DNA from: Rhipicephalus microplus
Taxonomy: Eukaryota > Arthropoda > Arachnida > Ixodida > Ixodidae
Assembly: GCF_043290135.1 (NCBI RefSeq)
Contig: NC_134707.1
Span: 73,164,508 to 73,228,507, forward strand
Length of the DNA: 64,000 nucleotides
Direction: 5' to 3'
Numbering within the stretch: the stretch's first letter is position 1; each line of letters opens with the position of its first letter. This document shows positions 11,311-22,600 of this stretch, piece after piece. Both the position numbers and the translations under genes were made by a program. Under the pieces are notes generated by a model. The model ran no database searches and was not told the DNA's origin. It was given only the letters and a program-made list of their open reading frames with translations.

Positions 11311-12033
11311 CTACCGGCCATGTAAGCTAGACTAACGACGACTGTTGCATCATCACCACCACCAACAACACCACCCCTAAAATTCGAAGTAAGGCGCCTT
11401 ATGGCCATTTCTTTTCTCGAAAAGCGGCAAGTCATCTCGCCAGCGCCTTCAATAGCCTTACCATTGCGTGTGTTAATTGGTGCTTATCTGTTCCTTCTAC
11501 GTTGTCCAAACCAACACCGAAACATCGACGTTTTCTTGCTCCCTAAGAATCAGCTGCCTATACTTGTGTCTTTTAGTGTAATTGCTGATGTTCCTGTCCA
11601 GAATATGCTTTTTTGTGCCTTGATTCAAGTTCCATCCGCTCCTTGCTTACGTTCAAGGAAGTTAGCAACACCGCGAAACACAGGACAGTGAGACGGACGA
11701 GCGCCGAGTTACAATCACAGTCGTCATGTGTGGTTCCCATCTTACGAAGAAAACAGGCTGCGTTTTCTGCGTTCCGTGAGTTTCGGTATCACCCTTATTA
11801 TTTCATGATGAATATCTCCAATTACGTGAACCTTTCATGACTTTACAAAATGGTTATCCCATAAAATAGCATGGACTACAACACCCCTCAAGTGAATTAC
11901 TATGCACAAGAAAATACATGGATATTTAAACAAGTTTCGTTAATTAGTCAGGTGAATGTAATTTGAGGTAAGGAATGTAATTTGAGGTATTCCAGCCTCG
12001 GTGCAGGCTCCTTGAGTTAGAACAACAAGAGCC
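11311..12033. other. No recognisable gene
   Basis: A short CAC/CAA-rich stretch lies near 11345-11380. The plus frames at 11401-11691 and 11613-11840 show no motif. Intergenic sequence or old repeats. Confidence 0.4.
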
Positions 12034-12036
12034 TTA

Positions 12037-15000
12037 GGCCCGTATTCACAAACCCTCCTTCACTCAAGGGCTCCCCTCGACTTGACGAAGTCAAGGTGAA
12101 GCGTGCTCCTCTACTCAAGGGGCCGCTGCGTTTCATGAACGCTCCTCCACACTTCCTTCGCCAAGGGAGGCCTTGGAAAAGCTCCCTTCACTTGAGTGAA
12201 CTGCAAGCGTCGAGAAAAGCGCCTGATAACGAGAGTATTCGCAATTGTGGTTAAGAATTTCCTATCTCTGTACATTAAAAGAACGCTTTTTCTAGTTATT
12301 CTTCTTTCTAAATTGACATTACAGCAAAATACGTGCATTTAGAGTGGTAGTGTTGTTTCCCTATGCCTTTTGCTGATAGAGTTAGCGAAACCTTGCTTCA
12401 AGTCTGGCAACAGTCACACCCAGGCAGCTGAACAAACAGCTGATGGCATTTCGTCTGCTGCTGAACGTGTCTACCTGCTTAGTTTATTTTGTCATGTATG
12501 CGCCTATTAATGGCAGTTTATATTTACGGTAGTGTTTGCGTGTGTGATGACAGGAAGCGCAATAGATGGCTTGTTGCTTTGTTTACTTTCACTTTACTGA
12601 GAGCCTTCTGATAACAAATGTAGCCACCGAATGTATAACGCGGTGGAATGAGTGTTTTTTACTATATATCACAGTATGTTGGCGTGCTTTTAGCATTCAC
12701 CACCGCATTATGTATAAGGATTACTCGTACGTAAATTCGTTCTCGCTACGGGAGTACGTGCACAGTTCCTAATTTCAGGGGCCTGTGCAATGTTTATTTT
12801 TCTCATTTAGTGCAAATTTCACCGTGGCGCTTTCGTAGTTGTTCCTGTGCGTGTACTTGGAAATTTGAAAGACATTGCTCGCAGCTAATATTCAAGGTTA
12901 TACCAGGGTAGCGTTAAAAACTAGGCATGTTATACTCGTGGCTGAGCGTTCGAATTAGACTGCTACGCAAGTTAGGAAAGCAATCGTGTGCCTTTCTTTC
13001 ACTATTGCCGAAAAATACATTTTAAAGTTGTTTTCTTCGTTTAGTAACATATATAGTCGGTTAACAAGGACTGGTGTGTGTGTGTGTGTCAACTTTAACG
13101 TTTTAAACTTCCGAGGAATAAGTTATTGTTTTTGCATCGTTTTTCTATCTGCCCTGCAATTGTGGACGCGTCTAATTTGACAGATTCGCACAGAAGTAAC
13201 CTTCAAATTTCTGTAGCTTCCGTCTCCAAGTTCACACAGCGGCAACGTCTTAAATTTTTTCCCGTCTCCTTCATCTGCATGCTCAGAAGCACAATCGTTA
13301 GTGCATGAATGACCTTCACACTAATGTTTTGGATTTTATTTGCAATATAACTACGGGAAATACCTGTTGAAAAGGAACGTGGTGTCTGTGCTGCATTCCA
13401 AAGCCCCGGCACAACATAAATTATAGGGGATGTTTATAGGGGACTGCATTAGGTGCGCTATGGTGTCTACTTCCTTAATCTTATTTATGATGTCCTCCGA
13501 GCTCGTACTTTATCTTTACAGTGTGTAGGTTGCATATGTTTGATTGATGAACACTTTTCATTTGCATTCTTATGTTTGCCACGTTGCTCCTCATCAGCCA
13601 CGTGTAATAAAAGTCCATTTGCCGTTCACAACTTCTGTTTTGTTCATTTATCAATACATAATTATCGTCGTGTTTGTCTTTTCATGATGAGACAGGACTG
13701 CAAAAACCACTTCTCCGATTCTACAGGAAAGCAGTTCTAGGAAAATCAAACTTGTTTTATATAAAGCAGCACCACTCCTCTTCCACGGAACTGAGATGGC
13801 GTGGTTCTAACTGGTAGACTTGCTAATGATGCAGCAATAGCGGATATTTTATTTACAGGGTTCTGACCAGATGTATCCGCGATGACTGCAATACTCTTGA
13901 GCATTTTTCACCGCTTTGTTGCACTGGTCTTCAATAAATCAGCAGAATAATATACGCTGCTCTTGACGACACTTTCTCGAAGGTTGAGAGAACCCACAGG
14001 ATAGTTTTTAAAACAGAACAGCGCCAAAAGTCAGACGCGGCTTCAATTTTACGATTTCCAAAAAAATAAAACATCCCCTATAATTTATGTTGTGCCGGGG
14101 CTTTGGAATGCAGCACAGACACCACGATCCTTTTCAACAGGTATTTCCAGTAGTTATATTGCAAATAAAATCCGAAACATTAGTGCGAAGGTCATTCATG
14201 CACTAATGATTGTGCTTCTGAGCATGCAGATGAAGGAGACGGAAAAAAATTTAAGACGTTGCCGCTGTGTGAACTTGGAGACGGAAGCTACACAAATTTA
14301 AAGGTTACTTTTATACGAATCTGTCAAAATAGACGCATCCACAAATGCAGGGCAAATAGAAAAACAATGCAAAAACAATAACTTATTCCTTGGAAGTTCA
14401 AAATGTTAAAGTTGACAAACACACACACACACCAGTCCCTGTTAACCGACCATATATGTTACTAAATGAAGAAAACAACTTTAAAATGTATTTTTCGCCA
14501 ATAGTGAAAGAAAGGCACACGATCGCTTTTCTTAACTTGCGTAGCAGTCTAATTCGAACACTCAACCACGAGTATAACATGCCTAGTTTTTAACGCTACC
14601 CTGCTATAACCTTGAATATCAGTTGCGAGCAATGTCTTTCAAATTTCATATTATACGCAGAGGAACAACTACAAAAGCGCCACGGTGAAATTCGCAGTAA
14701 ATGAGAAAAATAAACATTGCACAGGCCCCTGAAATTAGGAACTGTGCACGTACTCCCGTAGCGAGAACGAATTTACGTACGAGTAATCCTTATACATAAT
14801 GCGGTGGTGAATTCTAAAAGCACGCCAACATACTGTGATATATAGTAAAAAATACTCATTCCACCGCGTTATACACTCGGTGGCTACATTAGTGATCAGA
14901 AGGCTCTCAGTAAAGCGAAAGTAAACAAAGCAACAAACCATCTATTGCGCTTCCCGTCATCACTCACGTAGTTTGTTAGTCACCCCGGCGAAAGTAGGCT

Positions 15001-15518
15001 CTCAAACGACACACACGCAAACACTACCGCAAATATACACTGCCATAATAGACGCATACAAGACAAAATAAACTAAGCAGGTAGACACGTTCAGCAGCAG
15101 ACGAAATGCCATCAGCTGTTCGTTCAGCTGCCTGGGTTCGACTGTTCCCAGACTTGAAGGAGGGTTTCGCTAACTCTATCAGCACAAGGCTTAGGGAAAC
15201 AACACTACCACTCTAAATGCACGTATTTTGCTGTAATGTCAATTTAGAAAAAAGAATAACTAGAAAAGACGTTCTCTTAATGATTATAGATAGGCAATTC
15301 TTAACCACAATTGCGAATACTCTCGTTATCAGGCGCATTTCTCGGCGTATGCAGTTCACTCAAGTGAAGGGAGCATTTTCAAGGCCTTCCTTGGCGAAGG
15401 AAGTGTGGAGGAGCGTTCATGAAACACAGCTTCCCCTTGAGTTGAGGAGCACGCTCCACCTTGACTTTGTCAAGTCGAGGGGAGCCCTTGAGTGAAGGAG
15501 CGTTTGTGAATACGGGCC
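12037..15518. mobile_element. 3.5-kb palindromic DNA element with ~1.4-kb inverted arms
   Basis: The left arm (12037-13435) and right arm (14068-15518) are inverted copies of each other over their whole length. The outer ends read ggcccgtattcacaaa and, reversed, the same, followed by small hairpins (cttgac/gtcaag). The inner ends both stop at aggggatgttt. Shared landmarks include a CA/GT run (13073-13089 and 14417-14433) and the shadow frames at 13203-13412 and 14092-14301. The right arm has about 50 bp more near 14960-15005. Flanking triplets are TTA (12034-12036) and CTA (15519-15521), a near match to a 3-bp target duplication as in PIF/Harbinger elements. No transposase is encoded. Family unassigned. 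Confidence 0.75.
13436..14067. other. Spacer of the 3.5-kb palindrome
   Basis: The 632-bp unique centre between the inverted arms has no recognisable gene. It begins with tataggggactgc, a partial echo of the arm end, and contains only short frames. Confidence 0.6.
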
Positions 15519-16397
15519 CTAGTCTCACAGAACAGTCTGTATTATTTAGGAGTACAGCCTGTAATTTCAGAAAGAAAAATGGAAGCTTGCAATAAAAAAT
15601 ATTCAAATGGTGTGCGCTGCAGCCCACGCCTAGACAAGTGGACTTGTTTTCAAACGAGTTGCAGTGTCCTTATGTAGAAACGTTGGCTCCATTGCAGATT
15701 CCCAGATGACGAAGATGTTGAGAACTGGGCTGTGATGTTCAAGTAAAATTTTGCATCGAAGATATTAAGTCCTAAGCTTCAAGCCACAGAGCACATGGTA
15801 ATGCGAATAAAATTTCTTCAGAATAAAACAATTTCAGAGTATTTTTTAACAAATGAACATGAGCTGAGTGCCAACAGTACCAATGTAGTGCTGCCAGCAA
15901 AAGCTCTGCAAGGACAAGTGATGTTTCCAGACGAAGTATCGTTTTCAAGTTATATGATTTAAATGTATGCAGGCGCATGTATTCTGCATGACAAAAAGTT
16001 ACAACAAAAAACTTGAACACAAACCATGCAGAACCACTGACTTCGATAAGCTAGAATATTTTGTACCAAGATGAGAACAAGATGCCTAAAAAACAAACAA
16101 CAAGAACAATGTTCTCTTACGTTAATGCAGATTCTAACAAAACATGGATCACTGTGGTGTGTATTGCATAGACATGACAACACGTGTACCATCTCTTCTT
16201 CGGCTTCACAAGTCGTGCGAGTGGGTCCTACACTTGACACTCAAATCTTAGGTGTGATGACTAGAAAGCAGGACATCGACTGCAACTGCATTCGATAACA
16301 TAAAAAAGCACTTTCCGATGATGCCAACTTTGTAGATAGTTTCTACAAGGCACACTGCCATTTCTGTCATGTGAGAGTGCGCGCCAAAACTCATCTC
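15519..16397. other. No recognisable gene; downstream of the THAP gene
   Basis: The part close to 16478 may be 3' UTR of the minus-strand THAP gene. I did not find a convincing minus-strand AATAAA here. Confidence 0.4.
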
Positions 16398-16446
16398 AAT
16401 GTACGACACGTATCAACGACAATGTTTGTAACACATGTCGTACATT
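16398..16446 (-). other. Stem-loop in the predicted 3' UTR
   Basis: Perfect 11-bp inverted repeats, aatgtacgaca (16398-16408) and tgtcgtacatt (16436-16446), are separated by 27 bases. They lie about 35-80 nt downstream of the THAP-gene stop codon, so the transcript could form a hairpin. No role is known. Confidence 0.5.
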
Positions 16447-16478
16447 CGGAACTGAGAGTCAACGCATTCGAAGATATG

Positions 16479-16616
16479 TCACTCGGGAGTGTCCGTCAAC
16501 GGGTCTGCCGATACGCCGAGTACCTGTTCACTATTTAGGTCAACAGTCTTATCGGGCTGGATTTCAACTTCACCAACGTCAATGACGTGTTTTTCGGGGT
16601 CCTCCATGCTGTTGAC
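16479..16616 (-). CDS. THAP gene, terminal exon
   Basis: The acceptor tgcatttcttcag precedes a phase-0 exon of 45 codons ending in TGA (16479-16481). It begins VNSMEDPEKHVIDVGEV and ends ADPLTDTPE. It is acidic and probably disordered. Its phase 0 start fits the phase 0 donor of the exon at 17557-18029. It could in principle belong to another transcript, but there is no other minus-strand gene nearby. Confidence 0.6.
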   Translation of the reverse strand, partial: VNSMEDPEKHVIDVGEVEIQPDKTVDLNSEQVLGVSADPLTDTPE

Positions 16617-19600
16617 CTGAAGAAATGCAACAAAAGAGAGACTGGTCAAACATTTTTTTTCTTGTAAAACGGTCAGCAATAATAAAGGAAACTGAGTTTG
16701 CTACTATTACACAATCAGCACCTAAATAGAGTTACACACTGATGCACTTAAATATAATTCTGTGGTGGTCATGTAACAGAGGTATTATTAATACCTACAT
16801 AATAGGCAACATTGTGTTCACACCTGAATCACAATAGGTAAGCTGTCAAAGCCCCGCTAGGAACCAAGTCACAGAAACCTGGATGCATCGTGCCAGCATG
16901 CTATCTCGTTACCTCTCTAAGAGCTAGCATGGTGTTCGAGCAAATATATTAAAGGACTCCTGTGCAGCAGTTTGGGGGATGGAGTCGCAACCACAGCAAT
17001 CAGATTATAATGAGCTCTAAATTGAGAACAATTAACCTTGCTTCCAGCTCAGAGTGTAAGTGCCAGCAGAAACAGATACCCAGAAGAAAAATGCCACGCA
17101 CCCTCCCTTTATCTTGTGCATTTCTGTTCACATTGGCACTTCCTTGCTTCATAGTGAACCAACTCTGCCAAAAATATATATATATTTATGAAGTACCAAG
17201 AGCGTTGTGAAATTCTTACAGAGACATGGCTAGAACGTCTCCTTAAGCTCCAGTATAGACATAGAAAACCTGCATTGATAGGAGTGCTTATCGCAGCGGC
17301 CCGCTTTCTAAGTCAAAGTGTGGGTAAAATCACATTTAGCTATTCACATTTAGAGGGTAAAATCACATTAGAGAGTAAAACCCACCTCTTAGCTGACTAA
17401 AAGAGCAGTCACACCCTAGTGCCCCCCATCCACTCCCCCCCCCCTTTCTTTTCTGTGTGCAATCCTATGCATTCCATTCCTTGACGCATTGCACTGCTCT
17501 TTCATTGTGCTGCTAATGATATAAAACCAGACCATGCTTTGTTTGTTTTTAATTACCTCATCAGAGAGGGCCTGTAGGAGTTCTGGCACTGCGCCCGGTG
17601 TGGACTTCAGTACTTCCAAATGCCTCTGCAGCGTACGTTGAGATGGCAGAGGGGCGAGGGTTTTCTTGGCCAGGTTGTAACCGCGGGACCCGCAGGCCAA
17701 TCTCACTTTCAGCGCTTTACGAATGGTGTCCTCCGACCACAGTGACCCCCTCGAGTTCTTCGCCATAGAGTTCAGCTGATCCGGGGCCAAGTAGTGAGAC
17801 AGCTCGGCCTTCAGTTTCTCATATTCTTTAGTCACTTTGTTCTTGATACGGTTCGCCAGTTGCACTTTGCGTCGAGCACTTTCCAATTTAGATTCGAGAT
17901 CCAGCATGCGTTTGTGCAGCTCGGCGTTGCTTAATGAAGGAAGGCTCTGGCCCTCTGGAGGCGGCCATTGGCAAACCAAGGTGCCATTGTAGACTGATGA
18001 ATTGGCTGCGTAAATAATTACCGTATTTGCTGGAAAACAGGTCATATACAAACATATGTCGACCATACGTCAGCACACTCAAGTCATTGGTCGACACACT
18101 GTGACTTAAATCGGGCCGTGAGTCGTAGTGCGAGCGAGTCTGCGTGAATAATGTTACGGTGGCTTTGAGTCAACAGTGAATCAGTTTGAACAAAAGTTTC
18201 GTGGGCGTGAGTCCGAACTAGTCTGGCTCAGAAACTTTTGGAGAGTCTCAGTCCGGGTGAGCCGTGAGCGCGAAGTTTACTTCATAAATCAAGAGTGAAT
18301 CTCAGTGAGCTATACAAATTTTGCTGACCTATGAGGTCGATCTCTCGGTTTACTGTTTCGTACATCAGATGCAACGCTGCCGAAGCTATGAAAGGAGTTC
18401 AGACAGCAAACTGCGAAAGTCCGCGCGTCTGGTGCCGTGCTTGACCACCGTGATGAGATCCGGCCTCAAGCTACCGGTGCTAATCGCGGTCGTTGTATTA
18501 AAAGCAAAGCGTGCATGAATAGCCTATTGGCAACCGCATAAATAACAGGGATTTGTTTATCTTTGAGGCCACGATCATATTCATGTATTTTTTAGCCTAA
18601 ACATAAACACACAAAAGAACACGTTACTGGTTGTAAATTTTGTATAACATTTTTTCGAACAAGCGTGCTGGAAGAATGCTCGCAGGGTTCTACAGCGTTT
18701 ACCTCATGTATGTAACAAAATATGCAGGGCACCTTGGAAAAAAGTTATATGTCGACACAAATATTTTGAAAAGCGAAACAAAAAATGCCTTGTAACAAGC
18801 CTTTGTAACGTGCATGCGTATTGCAAATAAGCAAGGCTAAATGCAATAGGGTCATTCCACGTCAAACGTCCCAGTCATTTTGGGGACGAGCTCAAATGTA
18901 ATAAAAAAATTATGCTGATTTACAGCATTGAAAAATTTGAACTGCTATAATATTTCGGAAAAAACAATTTTTTTGTCACATGGCTGTTTTCTGAACTTCC
19001 TGGAATGTCAGTTGGGTGCTGTTCGTGGAAAAATTAATTTTAGAAGTACCGCATTTTTTCTATACGAAATTTGGTTTTAATGTTAAACAAAGGTCCCTGT
19101 GTAAGGTGCTTGAAGTTCAGTGACATTAGTATAATTTTACTTGCACATACCCCTCCAAGAATCAGGCCACAAGGTGTTATGTTCACATTTTTTTTTCAAT
19201 AGCATTGCTGCACTTAATATGACTATCTGAGTAATGAATACTTACGTCAAAGAAGGTATATTTTGAGCGAAAAATTTCTTTAGGCCTCTCAAGTTGCTCA
19301 ACTTTACGAGAAAAATTCACAAATCACGAAAATGTGTCCTTTTTGCCCAAATTGAAACGCAATTTGAACTATGTGGTGGTCTTATTAGTAATCACCTTCA
19401 CAAGTAAGTCAAAAGCAAATAAGCTGCTTTTTATGTGGCTAATTTTATCATCACATTTTTCCTTTTAAAGAAGAGAATAATTTTTGTACTTTCCCATTGA
19501 TGTAAATAGGGAATTTTAAGGTAGCACCTGTCATATGACCAATTGGGAAGATTGCCATTAATGGGAAATTTTAAAAAACTATTTTCTTTCTTGAACAAAA

Positions 19601-22600
19601 ATTGTAATAATAAGATTTGCCCTATAAAAAGAACTGTTTAGGTGCTTTCGATTTATGCATAAATATCAATTTTATTAGGAACACCACAAGATTCAGATTG
19701 TGTACCAAATAAGGACAAAAGAGACACTTCTTCAAAACTTGTGAATTTTCGTTCTAAATTTTATCAACTTGAGAGCGCTAAAAACTTTTGTTCCTCAAAA
19801 AATACCTTCTCTGAAGTAAGTATTCATTACTCAGATATTAATACAAAGTGCAGTTTTCCAATATAAAAATGACAACATAACACATTTTGGCTGAATTTTC
19901 GGGTGTGTATGTACCAGTAAACTTGCATTATTATTACTAAGCTTCAAACACCTTACAGAAGAACCTTTAGTTAACATGTAGACTAAATTTTTATAGAAAA
20001 GTGGAGCAGTAATTTTAAAAGAAATGTTTCCACAAAAACACCTAAGCGACATTCCAGGAAGTTCAGAAAGCAGCCGTGTGACGGAAGATTTTTTTCTCTC
20101 GGGAACATTTCACCGCTTTACTGTCTTCAATGGAGTAAACCAGCACAAATTTATTTTTCAAATACGTTTGAGATGGTCGCCAAAACTGTTGGAACGTTTG
20201 GCATGAAATGACCCAATAAGAATGCTCCAGACATATTGTGGGTCAATCATCTGCGTACCAAAGCATGGTTTAGGGAATATCATAATGATGACAATAATGT
20301 CACGTGAAGAAATCTGTTCTGTGGTTCACACCCATCTACCAGTGGGCACTGGTGCTACCAGTCGACAACAGATCTTCACTTAGTACGGGGGTGTGTGGAG
20401 CCCCGTTATCTGAAAGGTAACTATAGTGTGCCGTTTTATTAGAGTAATGTTTTATTGTAATAACAATATTTTATCGGAGTATTAAATTTTATTCTTTTTA
20501 TTACTTCTGTGGTGGGTAGTCATTTCGTTGAGAATGTACAGATATACGCTACGAATGCAGCATACGCTGCTGGTTGAACACCGGGCGCGACATCAGAGCT
20601 TCATTATCCCAGTAATATTATTAGCCTTGTTCACGAACATAGGTCGAGTTCTTTTGATCACGCAAATAGGTCAACAGCTAGTTATGGGAGATATTTCGAA
20701 CAAAAGGTAGACCTGTGTTTAAATATTTACGGAGAGCTCGATATTGCTAACGGCAACTACTATCAGGACAATCAAAAGCACGTGAAAGTTCCTCAGAAAA
20801 CGCACCTGAAAAAGTGGGAGTCGCAAATGAGCACAAAGCAAGAGGAAGCTTTTCTTCTGGCATCCCTAAAGGCATACCATGGCCTTCGAATCAAAAACCT
20901 GCATCTGAAACGATATTCTATGACACTTTACCATTCCCCTCCAAAAGAAAAAAAAGCCCTGTTTACGCTAGAAGTGCCAAACCTGATGGAAGTCCGGTGC
21001 TGGACGACCGGGCTTGTTTCTTTTCTTTTATCTTGCTTTCTTTGTCTCTTCCGTAATATTTCTAATTTTTCTCGTAATTTGGTTTTTCTTACTATTTCCT
21101 CTTCTTTTCTCTATAGTTCTATTTGTCCTTTGCTTCCTTCTCTTTTGTGTACACGTGGTGCTGCAATTATTACACCAATGACGACTGCCTGGGTCACTGA
21201 AATAATTTTGGCTATGCCCCTCATGCCGTAAAGTATCTTCCTGCTTAACCTCCCTGCCTTTCTGCAACTACGTTTCCATCTCCCTCTCTCTGGACGTACT
21301 GTGGTGTTTGAGCTTAAAGAGCTGCTCGTTGGGCTGTGAACCACTAGGGCATGCCAACGATGCGTGATGCTACCGCACAATCGCAGTACGGTGCCTGCAC
21401 CGTAAGTTTCTACACGTCTTTTTTGTCAAGGGTTTTTTTTCCTACTACCTGTGCCAGTCATATATTTTGACATTTCATTACATTACAATCCATCAACAAA
21501 AGACATAGGCACACCACCAGTAAAAGTGCTGCAACAGTTTTGTTGTAGGATCTATCATCGATATGCGACTGAACAGCACACATAACTCGGGGCTACTCAC
21601 AAAGTAAGGACCAGTTATTCAGTGAACTAATGGGCACCGTAATTGCTCACCATGGCGGCACTCAAAGCATAAAAAGAAAACATGTTGCTAAAGCCACTGC
21701 TGTTTTTTCTTTCCTTCGCTATGTCGTATAAGCTCAAATATGGTGATGAAGTATCAAGAAATGGTATGCAAGACATGTCAAAAAAAGAACTTCGCCACTT
21801 CTCCTTTATTTGTTTATATTGCACAATGATCACCAGAGTGCCATAATTGCTCTCCGTAAAACAAGGTGGGTGGTTTCAAGCAGCACACAAAAGAAGCTCA
21901 CCTGCCGTACATATGTTGCTGATTTGCAGCGTGCTTTCCGACCTAGGTGCCAGCGAATCCTGGATGTCTGCATCCAGCATACATAGAATCATCCTCAATG
22001 GAACTGTCCCATGAAATTCTCGTAAACAAAATAAGCCTGCATTACCGTGCGTGCAATGCAAAGAAGAGTCCTTGACATCATCACTAAGAGTGCCTGGAAG
22101 CAAAACAAGAGTGATTGTAACAGGAAACTCATCTGTGAATTCTATAACCTATGCAAAAGTTATGGCTAGCAAAGATGCAAAGAGCACGCTGTAGATTTGT
22201 TCACACGTATCAGCAAAGACGAGACAGTCTCAACATGCAGCACAAGAAAGTTCACCTTCCATATAAATGTCACTAAATTTCAGTGTGCTGTCTGATGTCG
22301 TCGACAACGAATTCGGGATGCCTGAATGCAACAAATATAAAAAATGCCTTAATGAAAACACACCACAAAATTTCTGTAAAAAAATGTGTCGCTTTACCTT
22401 GCCTGCAAATTAAAGATGGGTCCTTGAAGCCGTTAGTTGAAGTGTCTGGAAACAAAAAGTCAGTTCGCATGACAAAATCATTTGCGAATTTTTAACTTTA
22501 ACGAAATTTATGGCTAACAAGAATGCAAGGAAACGGCTGTTAACTTTTTTACCCCTATCAGGAAAGATGAATAAGTCCCCGTATGCACCACTCTGAAGAA

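Noticed and set aside
14092..14301. Conserved protein frame in both arms of the 3.5-kb palindrome
   Set aside because: The frame is conserved only because the arms are inverted copies of each other. No start-stop logic or known motif.
20782..21231. 149-codon plus-strand frame
   Set aside because: The second half is a T/C-rich low-complexity tract, and it lies in an intron of the opposite-strand gene. No homology recognised.
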